A stretch of 64,000 nt of DNA from Oscillospiraceae bacterium (GCA_015067145.1 SVNA01000001.1:1-64000), one strand, 5' to 3'; positions 47,229-58,387 are shown, counted from the stretch's first letter. Notes: generated by a model not told the origin, from the letters alone. Numbers and translations are program-made.

Positions 47229-49205
47229 CTATCTGTTTTTCAGCATTGAAAACAACAGCTCTATGCTGTATCTTATTCCCTGTTCCCTTATACACTGAAC
47301 AAATCTTGAAACAGCATTAGGTTTTTGATGGTCAAAAGAACTTTTTTCAAAAATCAGTTTATAATCTTTAGGCAATCTTCGGATAATTTCATATTTATCA
47401 TTTTTTGACAATTTGCGATGTATTCTGCGACAGATATTGTATTCCTTTTCAGCTGTCATCAGCAAAGGTTCAAAAACATATTCTGATGAGATAAATGCCG
47501 ATATCAAAGTGTTGTATATCATATAGTGGCTTTCAAATTCTTTTAACAGATTCTTTGTTTTTTCTGTCTTCCTTTGCAGATAAACAACATCCGGTATCTT
47601 TGCACATCTTCCGGCATTGAACATTATCAATGGTACAAATGCATCCTCTTCTTTGCTTATTCCTGTTAAAAACATAAAGTTTTTATCTTTGAGGTAAGAT
47701 AATTTTATCATTTGGCCATAACAGCTGTTTTTATGAATATCTTTTATATATGCCAGATGCATATATTCTACACCTGTGTAAATCTTATAGTTTTCAGCAA
47801 CACTGCCAGCAGATGCCTGCAGAGAATTCAAAGCATCTTCCGTGTATTCTCTGTTCTCAAAAAATAACACATCCAGGTTTTCTTCAGCTGCAACATCATA
47901 CAGCCTGCCAAGGCTCTCGGCATTTAAAAAATCATTTTCATCAGCGAAAATAATATATTCACCTCTGGCGTTCAGAATACCTGCGTTTCTTCTTGCAGCA
48001 GCATCGCCATATTTGTGTTCTATAATTTTAATTCTGTCATCTTCAATGATATTTTTTGCGGCAGCTTTATCGGCTGTTACAAGTATTACCTCAATATCAT
48101 TGAATTTCTGTTTCAGGATACCGTCAAGACATTTTTCAAAGCATTTAACATCTTCAGATAAAGTAACTACAACAGAAATTTTAACGTCATTACTACATCT
48201 TTCTTTTAAAACAACAGATTCTCCGTATTTTGCCAGGAATCTTTCTTTGCTTTCATATACACCTACCAGCCAGGCATCTTCATCAAGATTAGAATCTTTC
48301 CAGTATTTAGCCAGAATAGCTGCAGCGGCACGCTGATTTTCTTTTGGGGTTCTTCTTCTGTAAATACTGCAGCAGTCGTGGAATAATCTTTTGGCCATAC
48401 TTTCAATAGCTTTTATCAGATATTCATTATCCGGTTGATTTTTGGCAAACTCATAGGCATATTTATCCCAGCAGGACATTTTACAGTAAATTTCAAATTT
48501 GGACAGAGACATAGTTTCACTGTTGCTCACTCCCAGTCCATATCTATATATATATAAATCCTTATCTATTTCACAAACACCCTTATATGTATTTGCATAA
48601 TAAGCCAGATACAGATAACTGAAAACATCTTCGCCTACATGGTTTTTTTCATAAGGAAGCTGTGAGAAAGCTTTTTTGCACACTTCACTGCGAAATGCTT
48701 TGCCTAAAAGGGCTGTATGAATTTTTCTCTCCAGATAGGTATATCGTAATATTTCTTTTGTCGAGTTTAATGTTTTATTTATCGGACAAAGTGAATGTTT
48801 TCTTTCAATTTTACCATTATTATGGAAAAAGTCCTGCACTGCTATATTAAAATGCATAATATCTGCATTGTATTTATTAATCGACTCATTAATATAATAA
48901 AGGAAATCCTCTGCTATAACATCATCACAATCGATAAAGGTAATATAACTGCCTGTTGCAATTTCGGCACCGCTCTTTCTTGCAAGCATAGTACCTTCAT
49001 TTACTTTTTTGTCTATGACAATAACTCTTTCGTCTTTTTTTGCATATTCGTTCAAAACATCCAGGGTATTATCTGTAGACCCGTCATTTACACATATTAT
49101 TTCAAAATTCTTATAATTCTGCAATAATACACTTTCCAGACAGTCTTTTATAAATTCGCCATCATTGTATACCGGAATAACTATCGATATTTTATGTGTA
49201 TTCAT
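47229..49205 (-). CDS. two-domain family 2 glycosyltransferase
   Basis: First GT-A: ISIVIPVYNDGEFIKDCLESVL...FIDCDDV; second: ISVVVTLSEDVKCFEKCLDGILKQKFNDIEVILV...IIFADENDFL. Confidence 0.88.
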   Translation of the reverse strand: MNTHKISIVIPVYNDGEFIKDCLESVLLQNYKNFEIICVNDGSTDNTLDVLNEYAKKDERVIVIDKKVNEGTMLARKSGAEIATGSYITFIDCDDVIAEDFLYYINESINKYNADIMHFNIAVQDFFHNNGKIERKHSLCPINKTLNSTKEILRYTYLERKIHTALLGKAFRSEVCKKAFSQLPYEKNHVGEDVFSYLYLAYYANTYKGVCEIDKDLYIYRYGLGVSNSETMSLSKFEIYCKMSCWDKYAYEFAKNQPDNEYLIKAIESMAKRLFHDCCSIYRRRTPKENQRAAAAILAKYWKDSNLDEDAWLVGVYESKERFLAKYGESVVLKERCSNDVKISVVVTLSEDVKCFEKCLDGILKQKFNDIEVILVTADKAAAKNIIEDDRIKIIEHKYGDAAARRNAGILNARGEYIIFADENDFLNAESLGRLYDVAAEENLDVLFFENREYTEDALNSLQASAGSVAENYKIYTGVEYMHLAYIKDIHKNSCYGQMIKLSYLKDKNFMFLTGISKEEDAFVPLIMFNAGRCAKIPDVVYLQRKTEKTKNLLKEFESHYMIYNTLISAFISSEYVFEPLLMTAEKEYNICRRIHRKLSKNDKYEIIRRLPKDYKLIFEKSSFDHQKPNAVSRFVQCIREQGIRYSIELLFSMLKNR

Positions 49206-49234
49206 TTCTGCTCCTGTAATTACTGTAATATTAT

Positions 49235-50428
49235 TTATTTTTGTTTCCTTAAAAACAACTTTGAATTTTCTTTTTTTATTTCACTTAAAATTGCTCCAAA
49301 AAGGATTAACGCTGTTGCCGCACCTGTCATATCAAGCCATACACAATCGACCACAGTATAAACCATTATCGCTGTCAGCCATACAAAAAGCATATTATCT
49401 TTTTTACAACATGAATACAGATGTATTATAGTGTATAAAACTGTTGTGATAATAAATATTATCAAACCATAGTTGATAATAACCTCCAGATAACCACAGT
49501 CCATATAAAAGTATCCTTCGGCATTTTCCGGTGCAATAATTGGATTTGGTCCGAACAAAGCAATCTTATATCTGTCAAATGCTAGGTTGCCTACATTAAG
49601 TCTGCCATTGAGAAGAGTGTCCAGTTTTTCCATCCACATTACAGCCGGATCATAAAGATATGTTATTATAAGAGAACCTGCACCTGCTACTGCAAAGCCT
49701 ATCAGGGAACATAATTTTATAAATAAAGAACTTATGTTTATCAGTTCATATTTCACAAAGACTATATACATTATCCATACTGCAACGAACACAATAACTG
49801 TGAGCCTTTGCGTTGTAAAATAATAAATAAGATATATAAGACCAAGCTGTAATATTAACATAGGCCAGGATTCTTTTTTTGTTTTTGCATATAAATATGC
49901 ACACCAGGCAAACAATAGCTGACGTGCCGGAAAAGCATAGTGCGGGAACCCTAAGGAATGTGCCACCCTGTTAAATCTGTATACCATAATATCCTCAGCG
50001 AGACCAACCTGAGACAATACAGCTATAACAACTGTTCCTGCCAGAAGACTGGCCGCAATAACCTTTGATATATTCCTCATGGATGCTTTGTCTGAACATA
50101 TCAGAAATACACCTACCGCCAAAAGATGGAAGTTGGTTGAAGTATAGGATGCTATAACAAAAAACACACCTATAACACCGTCAAATATTAGTTTGCGGAT
50201 ATTTTTTATTATACCGCCATTAAAAAACAAATCCGCAACATACAATATTCCTACCATAACAGGAATCCAGAACAATTCCAGCGAAATAAGCGGAAACCCT
50301 ATGGCATAATGTTTTATACCTACTGTAGAGTGGTCAAACAATCGTATCAGAATTTCAAAAGCCAATAAAACAAGAAAAATATATTCTCTTATTTTACTCC
50401 ATTTTTCTTTAATGCAGTACATACACAC
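49235..50428 (-). CDS. Wzy/O-antigen polymerase-like membrane protein
   Basis: About 10 TM helices with a large loop (RVAHSLGFPHYAFPARQLLFAWCAYLYAKTK; LLNGRLNVGNLAFDRYKIALFGPNPI). Confidence 0.65.
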   Translation of the reverse strand: MCMYCIKEKWSKIREYIFLVLLAFEILIRLFDHSTVGIKHYAIGFPLISLELFWIPVMVGILYVADLFFNGGIIKNIRKLIFDGVIGVFFVIASYTSTNFHLLAVGVFLICSDKASMRNISKVIAASLLAGTVVIAVLSQVGLAEDIMVYRFNRVAHSLGFPHYAFPARQLLFAWCAYLYAKTKKESWPMLILQLGLIYLIYYFTTQRLTVIVFVAVWIMYIVFVKYELINISSLFIKLCSLIGFAVAGAGSLIITYLYDPAVMWMEKLDTLLNGRLNVGNLAFDRYKIALFGPNPIIAPENAEGYFYMDCGYLEVIINYGLIIFIITTVLYTIIHLYSCCKKDNMLFVWLTAIMVYTVVDCVWLDMTGAATALILFGAILSEIKKENSKLFLRKQK

Positions 50429-50519
50429 CTCTGTATATAATATATTTTAACAATATTTAACTGACAAAACATTATTATTAAATAATTTTACCATTTATAT
50501 TATATTATTTCAACAAATA

Positions 50520-50549
50520 AAAAACCTCTTCCGGATGAAGAGGTTTTTC
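50520..50549 (-). terminator. intrinsic terminator
   Basis: AAAACCTCTTC-ATCCG-GAAGAGGTTTTT. Confidence 0.8.
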
Positions 50550-50560
50550 TGTTTATAATA

Positions 50561-51475
50561 TTATAAATCACTGAATAAATCCACGCTGTATACGCCGTCA
50601 GCGATAAGTTTTTTGAAACTTTCGATTACAAATTCTTTGTCTTCCTGATATGTGACACCAAACCACTTATCCTGTGTGGAAAGAACCTTTACTGTTACCT
50701 TATCTTCTCTGAGAAGCTGACCGATATGAATAGGCAGAAGATACTCTGCTTTGAGCGGATTTGCAGCCACTGTTCTGAAGAAATCAACAAAACCGGTTCT
50801 GAGCATATCCATGTATTCAGGTGCAAGCCCCCACATATTCATGGAAACAAGGCTTTCAACATCAATCTTTTCACCTTTTGCTTCTGCACCGTCTGCTGTT
50901 TTAACAATATCATGTGTTTCCACAACATCTGTAAGATAGCTGTTTTCGTCCATCTTGCAGACACCGCGTGTAACACCGCCGTTGTCACTGAGTGTGTTTT
51001 TAAGTACAAAACCCGCCATGCAGAAACCGTTTGGTTTTATTTCAGTTGTAAGGAAATTATGGATTTTCACAAATGCTTCCTTGCCATAGTAATCATCTGC
51101 ATTGATTACAGCAAAAGGTTCATTAATCAAATCTTTTGCTACAAGAACAGCCTGGCCTGTACCCCATGGTTTTGTTCTTCCCTCCGGAACTTCTACACCT
51201 TCAGGGATTTTATCAAGACTCTGGAAAGCGTAGTCAACTTCAACACCAAGCTTTGCACAGAGTGCTTCTATTCTTTCGCCGATAACTTCCTTGAAATCCT
51301 CTTCGATATCTTTACGGATTATAAACACAATTTTATTAAAACCCGCTTTTATAGCATCGTGAATGGAATAATCCATAATAATTTCGCCATTTGGTCCAAC
51401 AGGAGCAAGCTGCTTGATACCACCGCCAAAACGGGAACCTATACCTGCTGCCATTATAAGTAATGTTGTTTTCAT
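50561..51475 (-). CDS. sugar-phosphate nucleotidyltransferase
   Basis: MKTTLLIMAAGIGSRFGGGIKQLAPVGPNGE, WGTGQAVLVAKDLINEPFAVINADDYYG; start at ATG 51475. Confidence 0.88.
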   Translation of the reverse strand: MKTTLLIMAAGIGSRFGGGIKQLAPVGPNGEIIMDYSIHDAIKAGFNKIVFIIRKDIEEDFKEVIGERIEALCAKLGVEVDYAFQSLDKIPEGVEVPEGRTKPWGTGQAVLVAKDLINEPFAVINADDYYGKEAFVKIHNFLTTEIKPNGFCMAGFVLKNTLSDNGGVTRGVCKMDENSYLTDVVETHDIVKTADGAEAKGEKIDVESLVSMNMWGLAPEYMDMLRTGFVDFFRTVAANPLKAEYLLPIHIGQLLREDKVTVKVLSTQDKWFGVTYQEDKEFVIESFKKLIADGVYSVDLFSDL

Positions 51476-51540
51476 TTCACTACTCCTTAAAATTTTACTT
51501 GATATAATCAGTATAACATATATATCTGCGTTTGACAAAT

Positions 51541-52644
51541 TCAGCCAAATTCCTTTGATGCTGCATCCAAAGCAACTTCAATAACCTTGTCCATATCATA
51601 ATATTTATATTCACCAAGACGTCCGCCAAAGATTACCTTTTCTTCTTTATCTGCAAGCACTTTATACTGTGCATACAGACTGTTATTCTGGTCGTTGTTT
51701 ACCGGATAATATGGTTCATCACCCTGCTGCCACTCAGCACTGTATTCACGGCTGATTACTGTCTTTGGCTGTGTGCCGAACTCAAAATGTTTATGTTCGA
51801 TAATTCTTGTATATGGTGTTTCGTAGTCTGTGTAGTTTACAACCGCATTACCCTGATAATTTTCCATATCAAGCAGTTCAGTTTCAAATCTTACACTTCT
51901 GTACTGCAATGTACCAATCTTGTAACCAAAATATGCATCAACAGGACCTGTGTAGATAACTTTATCTGCCATTGCATCATATTTATCTTTTTCTGCAAGA
52001 TAATCAGTATTCAGTTGTACCTCTATATCATCCAGCATATTTTCAATCATCTTTGTGTATCCGCCAACAGGAATACCCTGATACAGTGCGTTGAAATAGT
52101 TGTTGTCATAGGTAAAACGCACAGGCAGTCGTTTGATTATGAAAGCAGGCAAATCCTTGCATTCTCTGCCCCACTGTTTAGCGGTATAACCCTTGATAAG
52201 CTTTTCATAAATATCTGTGCCTACAAGACTGATTGCCTGTTCTTCAAGGTTTTTGGGCTCTGTGATACCTGCTTCTTTTCTCTGCTGTTCAATCTTTTCT
52301 GCTGCCTGCTGCGGTGTGATTACTCCCCACATTCTATTAAATGTGTTCATATTGAACGGCAGATTATATATTTCACCATTGTAATTTGCAATAGGGCTGT
52401 TTGTATATCTGTTAAATACAGCAAACTGATTTACATAATCCCATACAACCTTGTTGTTTGTATGGAAAATATGTGCTCCATACAAATGTACATTGATACC
52501 TTCACATTCATAGGTGTAGATATTGCCTGCAATATGGTCTCTTTTTTCTATAACAAGACAGGTTTTACCTGCTTTTGTTGCTTCATGTGCAAACACAGCA
52601 CCATATAGTCCTGCACCTACTATTAAATAATCATATTTTTTCAA
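51541..52644 (-). CDS. glf: UDP-galactopyranose mutase
   Basis: YDYLIVGAGLYGAVFAHEA, HLYGAHIFHTNN, GYTAKQWG, RVPVRFTYDNNYFNALYQGIPVGGYT-like, GGRLGEYKYYDMD. Confidence 0.95.
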   Translation of the reverse strand: MKKYDYLIVGAGLYGAVFAHEATKAGKTCLVIEKRDHIAGNIYTYECEGINVHLYGAHIFHTNNKVVWDYVNQFAVFNRYTNSPIANYNGEIYNLPFNMNTFNRMWGVITPQQAAEKIEQQRKEAGITEPKNLEEQAISLVGTDIYEKLIKGYTAKQWGRECKDLPAFIIKRLPVRFTYDNNYFNALYQGIPVGGYTKMIENMLDDIEVQLNTDYLAEKDKYDAMADKVIYTGPVDAYFGYKIGTLQYRSVRFETELLDMENYQGNAVVNYTDYETPYTRIIEHKHFEFGTQPKTVISREYSAEWQQGDEPYYPVNNDQNNSLYAQYKVLADKEEKVIFGGRLGEYKYYDMDKVIEVALDAASKEFG

Positions 52645-52794
52645 AATTACATCTCCTTTTTAAAGACATAAATATATTTCTTTATAATTATATACATAAT
52701 ACCATATCCACAAAACTATTTAAAGTATATGAATGTTAAATTTAGTTGGAAATATACCGTTAAACATCTGTAAAGTCAAACATATTTACACGCA

Positions 52795-52828
52795 AAAAAG
52801 ACTGCTTCAAATCAATGAAACAGTCTTA
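52795..52828 (-). terminator. clpX terminator
   Basis: AAGACTGTTTCATTGATTTGAAGCAGTCTTTTTT. Confidence 0.8.
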
Positions 52829-52832
52829 TTGA

Positions 52833-54116
52833 TTATTTTTCACTATATGTTTTATGTTCTTCGCCGTGTTCGTATTTACAGATACCTGTTTCAACGCCTT
52901 CTTTGTCAAGAATTACCTTAACAACTGTTTTGTCGTCAGGCACTTTGAACATGGCATCCATCAGACTTTCTTCAAATATAGAACGCAAAGCTCTTGCACC
53001 GCTCTTGCGTTTGATTGCCTTTTCAGCAATAAGTTCAAGAGCATCCTCTGTGATTTCAAGTTCTACATTATCCAGACCGAAAAGTGCTTCGTACTGTTTG
53101 ATGAGAGAGTTTTTAGGTTCTTTCATAACTCTGATAAGAGCATCTTTATCAAGTGCAGCAAGTGCAGAAACCACAGGCAGACGACCGATAAGTTCAGGGA
53201 TAAGACCGAACTTAACAAGATCTTCTGGCTCAACCTGTTTCAGAAGTTCGTGAGAATCATCTTTTGTTTTATCAGCAATTGTGCTGTTGAAACCAAGTGA
53301 TGACTTGTCTGTTCTCTGCTTGATTTTCTTTTCGATACCATCGAAAGCACCGCCACAGATAAAGAGGATATTTTTTGTATCCAGCTGCAGAAATTCCTGA
53401 TGGGGATGTTTTCTGCCGCCCTGTGGCGGAACATTGGAAACTGTACCCTCAAGAATTTTGAGCAACGCCTGCTGCACACCTTCACCGCCTACATCACGTG
53501 TAGTGGATGGGTTTTCGCTCTTTCTTGTGATTTTATCTATTTCGTCAACATAGATAATACCAATCTGAGCTTTTTCGATGTTATAGTCAGCTGCCTGCAC
53601 AAGTCTAAGCAGAATATTTTCAACATCTTCACCAACATAACCTGCTTCGGTGAGTGTTGTTGCATCTGTGATGGCAAAAGGAACATTGAGCATTTTGGCC
53701 AAAGTCTGTGCCATAAGTGTCTTGCCTGTACCAGACGGACCAAGAAGTAGGATATTGCTCTTCTGAATTTCAACATCTTCAAGTGTATCGTTGCTGAGAA
53801 TTCTTTTATAGTGGTTATAAACCGCTACACTGAGCACCTTTTTAGCTTCGTCCTGGCCGATAACATACTTGTCAAGACCTTCTTTTATCTGTGCAGGAGA
53901 AAGGATGTTTATATCCAGTCCCCCGCTTTTTGCAGATTTTCTATTTTTATGAAGATTGCTCTTTGTCTGGATGATGCCGTCTTCTTCAAGAAGATTTGAA
54001 CAGAGTTCAATACATTCGTTACAGATGTTTACGCCAGGGCCAAGAACAATTCTTTCAACTTCCTGACTTGTTTTGCCGCAAAAGCTGCAAATTACATTTT
54101 TGTCTTTTGTAGCCAT
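52833..54116 (-). CDS. clpX: ATP-dependent protease ATP-binding subunit ClpX
   Basis: Zinc-binding [11 protein letters not shown]...[30 protein letters not shown]. Confidence 0.97.
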   Translation of the reverse strand: MATKDKNVICSFCGKTSQEVERIVLGPGVNICNECIELCSNLLEEDGIIQTKSNLHKNRKSAKSGGLDINILSPAQIKEGLDKYVIGQDEAKKVLSVAVYNHYKRILSNDTLEDVEIQKSNILLLGPSGTGKTLMAQTLAKMLNVPFAITDATTLTEAGYVGEDVENILLRLVQAADYNIEKAQIGIIYVDEIDKITRKSENPSTTRDVGGEGVQQALLKILEGTVSNVPPQGGRKHPHQEFLQLDTKNILFICGGAFDGIEKKIKQRTDKSSLGFNSTIADKTKDDSHELLKQVEPEDLVKFGLIPELIGRLPVVSALAALDKDALIRVMKEPKNSLIKQYEALFGLDNVELEITEDALELIAEKAIKRKSGARALRSIFEESLMDAMFKVPDDKTVVKVILDKEGVETGICKYEHGEEHKTYSEK

Positions 54117-54127
54117 TGTCTCTCCAA

Positions 54128-54709
54128 TTATCTGCTCTTGATAACTTCGTCAACAAGACCATATTCTTTTGCCTGGTCTGCACTCATAAAGTTATCTCTG
54201 TCTGTATCCTTTTCAATAACTTCAAGCGGCTGGCCTGTTGCTTCAGAAAGGATGCTGTTGAGCTTTTCGCGGATTTTGATGATTCTGTCTGCATGAATTT
54301 TGATGTCAGAAGCCTGACCCTGCATACCGCCAAGTGGCTGGTGAATCATAATTTCGCTGTTTGGCAAAGCGTAACGTTTGCCTTTAGCACCTGCAGAAAG
54401 CAGGAATGCACCCATAGAAGCTGCCATGCCGATGCATATTGTGGATACATCGCATTTTATATAGTTCATTGTGTCATAGATAGCCATACCTGCAGTGATG
54501 GAACCGCCCGGGCTGTTGATGTACAAACTGATATCTTTGTCAGGGTCCTGACCTTCAAGATAAAGAAGCTGTGCAACAACAAGACTTGCTGTTGTGTCGT
54601 TTACTTCGTCACAGAGCATAACAATTCTGTCGTTGAGCAATCTTGAGTAGATATCATAAGAGCGTTCGCCCCTGCCTGTCTGTTCTACAACCATTGGTAC
54701 ATAAGCCAT
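54128..54709 (-). CDS. clpP: ATP-dependent Clp protease proteolytic subunit
   Basis: [39 protein letters not shown]. Confidence 0.97.
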   Translation of the reverse strand: MAYVPMVVEQTGRGERSYDIYSRLLNDRIVMLCDEVNDTTASLVVAQLLYLEGQDPDKDISLYINSPGGSITAGMAIYDTMNYIKCDVSTICIGMAASMGAFLLSAGAKGKRYALPNSEIMIHQPLGGMQGQASDIKIHADRIIKIREKLNSILSEATGQPLEVIEKDTDRDNFMSADQAKEYGLVDEVIKSR

Positions 54710-54761
54710 AAGTATACCTCCAAATTATAATCAATAGGTAGTTTTGGCTGGTACAGGTTAA

Positions 54762-56048
54762 TTATTCAACTGTGATTTCAGCGTTTGCTTTGATGAAATC
54801 GATTGCTTTGTTGATAGCAAGGTCTTTTTTGATTTCAACAGCTGGGATGAAAGATTTAACCTGTTCAAGTTTCATTTTGTAAGCTTCAGCAATTTTTGCA
54901 AGTTCTGCTTCAACTTCTTCTTCGCTAACTTCAAGGTTTTCAACTGCTGCTACTTTTTCCAAAGCAAGACGGATTTTAACCTGCTGTTCAGCCTGTTCTG
55001 CAAAAGATTTTCTGAAGGATTCCATTTCCATACCTGTGTACTGGAGGTATGTTGCAAGCTGGAGACCCTGCTGGGACATTCTGCCTTCGAAATCTCTTAC
55101 CATTTCGTCGATTCTGGATTCAACCATTTCCTGTGGAATTACTGCTTCCATAGATGCTACTACAGCGTCAACGAGTGTGTTTTCAACGTCGAGTTCTGCT
55201 TCCTGTGCTGCTCTTTCTTCTTTTGCTTTTCTGATGTCAGCTTTAAGTTCTTCGAGTGTGTCGAATTCGCTTACATCTTTTGCAAATTCATCGTCGAGTT
55301 CTGGAAGTTCTTTAGCTTTGAGGCTGTTGAGTTTTGTTTTGAATACTGCTGGTTTGCCTGCAAGTTCTGCTGCATGGTATTCTTCAGGGAATGTAACTGT
55401 TACATCAAATTCGTCACCAATATTGTGATCAACAATCTGATCTTCGAAACCTGGGATGAACTGACCGGAACCAAGCATAAGGTCAAAACCTTCGCCTTTG
55501 CCGCCTTCAAATGCAACTTCGTCTACGAAGCCTTCAAAATCGATATTTGCTGTATCACCGATTTTAGCAGCTCTGTCTTCAACAGTAACCATTCTGCCGT
55601 TTCTGTCTCTGAGGTTTTCGAGTTCTGTATCGATTTCGAAATCTTCAACTTTAACAGCTTTTTTTATAGCTTTAAGGCCTTTGTATTCTTTAACTTCAAC
55701 TTCTGGTTTTACAACAACTTTAGCAACTGCTGTGAAACCTTCTTCTTTGCTGCAAGCTGTGATGTCAACTTCAGGACGTGCTACTGGTTCGATAGCTGCT
55801 GCCTCAACTGCATCTGCGTATGCATTTGGGAGAAGTGCATCGATAGCATCGTTGAAGAATACTTCTTCACCGTACATTTTTTCTACAACGCTTCTTGGTG
55901 CTTTACCTTTTCTGAAGCCAGGTACTGTGATTTCAGCATTTGCTTTTCTGAAAGCTTTTGTAACAGCTTCAGCAAATTCTTCTTTACCTACTTTAAATTC
56001 AAGTTCAACTGTGTTTTCAGCAACTTTTTCATTTCTGATTAATTCCAT
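54762..56048 (-). CDS. tig: trigger factor
   Basis: TVPGFRKGKAPRSVVEKMYG, FKBP domain, upstream of clpP-clpX. Confidence 0.95.
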   Translation of the reverse strand: MELIRNEKVAENTVELEFKVGKEEFAEAVTKAFRKANAEITVPGFRKGKAPRSVVEKMYGEEVFFNDAIDALLPNAYADAVEAAAIEPVARPEVDITACSKEEGFTAVAKVVVKPEVEVKEYKGLKAIKKAVKVEDFEIDTELENLRDRNGRMVTVEDRAAKIGDTANIDFEGFVDEVAFEGGKGEGFDLMLGSGQFIPGFEDQIVDHNIGDEFDVTVTFPEEYHAAELAGKPAVFKTKLNSLKAKELPELDDEFAKDVSEFDTLEELKADIRKAKEERAAQEAELDVENTLVDAVVASMEAVIPQEMVESRIDEMVRDFEGRMSQQGLQLATYLQYTGMEMESFRKSFAEQAEQQVKIRLALEKVAAVENLEVSEEEVEAELAKIAEAYKMKLEQVKSFIPAVEIKKDLAINKAIDFIKANAEITVE

Positions 56049-56156
56049 TGTATAAAAACTCCTTAAAAAAATATAAAAAACTATATTATGGCATAAAATG
56101 CCGTCATTAATAAATTATATCACGCGAGCACTAAAAAGTCTATATATTATTTATAT

Positions 56157-56840
56157 TTAATTAATAATATAAGGGCAGAATTCCAGTGCATCGGCAGAAA
56201 TAAGTTTGTGTTTTACACCGTTGAATTCTCCGTTAAAAGCATATCTGATGGATTTGCCGTGCAGATGTCCGTAATAGCATCTTTTAATATTGTATTCATC
56301 CAGTGTGTTTAAAATATGAGTATTCTGCAAATTCTGGTAAATTGCAGGATAGTGCAGAAACACAACCTTTTCCTTATCTGATTTTGTATAGTCTAAAGAA
56401 GCTTTAAGTCTTCCCGCTTCTCTCAGTATAACCTTTTCATCAGCAGGTTCTCCGTTTTCGAATATCCATCCGCGTGTACCGCAGATTACAATATCTTCCA
56501 CTTCATAGCTGTTGTTGAAAAGAAATTTGATTGTTTTAAAATTGTTTTCCTCCAGAAAATTGTTAAGTTTTTTGGCTGTCTGCCACCAGTAATCGTGATT
56601 GCCTTTCATAATTATCTTGGTGCCATTCAGCTCTTCTATAAACTTAAAATCTTCCACAGCATCTTTAATGTCCATTGCCCAGGAAATATCACCGCAAACA
56701 ACAACTGTATCTTCAGGCTTTACAACCCTTTGCCAGTTGTTTTTTAGTCTTATATGATAATCCTGCCATCCTTCAAATATGTCCATAGGCTTGGACACAC
56801 CAAGAGAAAGATGCAAATCTCCAATTGCAAAAATTGACAA
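56157..56840 (-). CDS. metallophosphoesterase
   Basis: IFAIGDLHLS, VVCGDISWAMD, MKGNHDYWW, YGHLHG. Confidence 0.9.
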   Translation of the reverse strand: MSIFAIGDLHLSLGVSKPMDIFEGWQDYHIRLKNNWQRVVKPEDTVVVCGDISWAMDIKDAVEDFKFIEELNGTKIIMKGNHDYWWQTAKKLNNFLEENNFKTIKFLFNNSYEVEDIVICGTRGWIFENGEPADEKVILREAGRLKASLDYTKSDKEKVVFLHYPAIYQNLQNTHILNTLDEYNIKRCYYGHLHGKSIRYAFNGEFNGVKHKLISADALEFCPYIIN

Positions 56841-56913
56841 AATGATACTCCTTGTATAAATCCTTTATGAATGCGAATAATATTATCACAACCAAAAAGG
56901 AGGTTTATTAGTT

Positions 56914-57069
56914 ATGTTTGACAAAGCTATCAAAGGTGTAAACTGTGAAGTTTCTGAATGTAAATACCACGACGGTGTTAGAAGCTGTACAGCAGGTTCC
57001 ATCAATGTTGAGGGCAAAGAAGCAATGAACGGCCCAAGAACATGCTGCGGCACTTACGAAAAGAAATAA
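56914..57069 (+). CDS. DUF1540-like Cys-rich small protein (51 aa)
   Basis: Not in the ORF track. MFDKAIKGVNCEVSECKYHDGVRSCTAGSINVEGKEAMNGPRTCCGTYEKK*, preceded by AAGGAGG. Confidence 0.8.
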   Translation: MFDKAIKGVNCEVSECKYHDGVRSCTAGSINVEGKEAMNGPRTCCGTYEKK

Positions 57070-57080
57070 TCACAGCAGCT

Positions 57081-57108
57081 AAAAGGGTACAAATTCTGTA
57101 CCCTTTTA
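57081..57108 (+). terminator. terminator of the DUF1540-like gene
   Basis: AAAAGGGTACA-AATTC-TGTACCCTTTTATTTTTT. Confidence 0.8.
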
Positions 57109-57124
57109 TTTTTTGTGCATAATG

Positions 57125-58345
57125 TTATCTCACGATTTTAAGGAATGTCTTTTTACCCTTTTTAACGATGAATTTTTCATCAAACTGTTCTTTGGCAAAT
57201 GAAGTATCAATGCTTGTTACCTTTTCATCGTTTACAAGCAGGCCTCCCTGCATTACAAGACGTCTTGCCTCTGATTTACTTGGTGTGAGTTTTGAAACTG
57301 TAAGCAGGTCGAGAACTGCTATTTTGCCGTCTGTGAAGTGTTCATCAAGGATTGTGAATGTTGGCATTGTGGAGTCATCGCTGCCGCCTGCAAACAAAGC
57401 TTTGGATGCTGTTCTTGCCTTTTCAGCTTCTTCTTCGCCGTGAACAAGTTTTGTAAGTTCGTAAGCAAGGATATCTTTTGCTGTATTCAGCTGGCTGCCT
57501 TCCCAACCGTCCATTTTATCAATTTCTTCCAGCGGCAGGAATGTGAGCATTCTGATGCATTTGAGAACATCTGCATCCGCAACATTTCTCCAGTACTGAT
57601 AGAAGTCGTAAGGTTTTGTCTTGTCGGGGTCAAGCCATACAGCACCGCTTGCTGTTTTACCCATTTTTTTGCCTTCGCTGTTAAGCAGCAGAGTGATTGT
57701 CATAGCGTGTGCATCTTTACCCAGTTTTTTACGGATAAGTTCTGTACCGCCAAGCATATTGGACCACTGGTCGTTGCCGCCGAACTGCATGTTACAGCCG
57801 TATTTCTGGAACAGATAGTAGAAGTCGTAGGACTGCATAATCATATAGTTGAATTCCAGGAAAGAAAGGCCTTTTTCCATTCTCTGTTTGTAGCATTCAG
57901 CACGCAGCATATTGTTTACAGAGAAGCAGGCACCAACTTCGCGGAGAACTTCAATATAGTTAAGGTCCATAAGCCAGTCTGCGTTGTTAACCATAATAGC
58001 CTTGTCTTCGCCGAATTCGATAAAACGTTCCATCTGTTTTTTGAAACAGTCGCAGTTGTGCTGGATTGTTTCCTTTGTCATCATGGAACGCATATCTGTT
58101 CTGCCGGATGGGTCGCCAACCATGGCTGTGCCGCCGCCGATGAGAACAACTGGCTTGTTGCCTGCCATCTGGAGACGTTTCATAAGGCAGAGAGCCATAA
58201 AGTGACCAACGTGGAGGCTGTCTGCTGTAGGGTCAAAACCGATATAGAAGGTTGCTTTGCCTTCGTTCACCAGTTCTTTGATCTGTTCTTCATCTGTTAC
58301 CTGTGCAATAAGGCCACGGGCAACCAGTTCATCATAAATTTTCAT
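57125..58345 (-). CDS. tyrS: tyrosyl-tRNA synthetase
   Basis: [45 protein letters not shown]-terminal S4 domain. Confidence 0.97.
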   Translation of the reverse strand: MKIYDELVARGLIAQVTDEEQIKELVNEGKATFYIGFDPTADSLHVGHFMALCLMKRLQMAGNKPVVLIGGGTAMVGDPSGRTDMRSMMTKETIQHNCDCFKKQMERFIEFGEDKAIMVNNADWLMDLNYIEVLREVGACFSVNNMLRAECYKQRMEKGLSFLEFNYMIMQSYDFYYLFQKYGCNMQFGGNDQWSNMLGGTELIRKKLGKDAHAMTITLLLNSEGKKMGKTASGAVWLDPDKTKPYDFYQYWRNVADADVLKCIRMLTFLPLEEIDKMDGWEGSQLNTAKDILAYELTKLVHGEEEAEKARTASKALFAGGSDDSTMPTFTILDEHFTDGKIAVLDLLTVSKLTPSKSEARRLVMQGGLLVNDEKVTSIDTSFAKEQFDEKFIVKKGKKTFLKIVR

Positions 58346-58387
58346 TTACAATTCTCCTTTTATTTTAACTTTCTTAAATAAACAAAA

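Noticed and set aside
51787-52608. 273-aa ORF antisense to glf
   Set aside because: Cys/Phe/Ile-rich antisense frame with no domain; glf is well supported.
55374-56055. Overlapping antisense ORFs in tig (222 aa and 185 aa)
   Set aside because: Two different antisense frames open at once reflects codon bias of tig, not genes.
57338-58381. 347-aa ORF antisense to tyrS
   Set aside because: Same antisense artefact; tyrS motifs are clear on the other strand.
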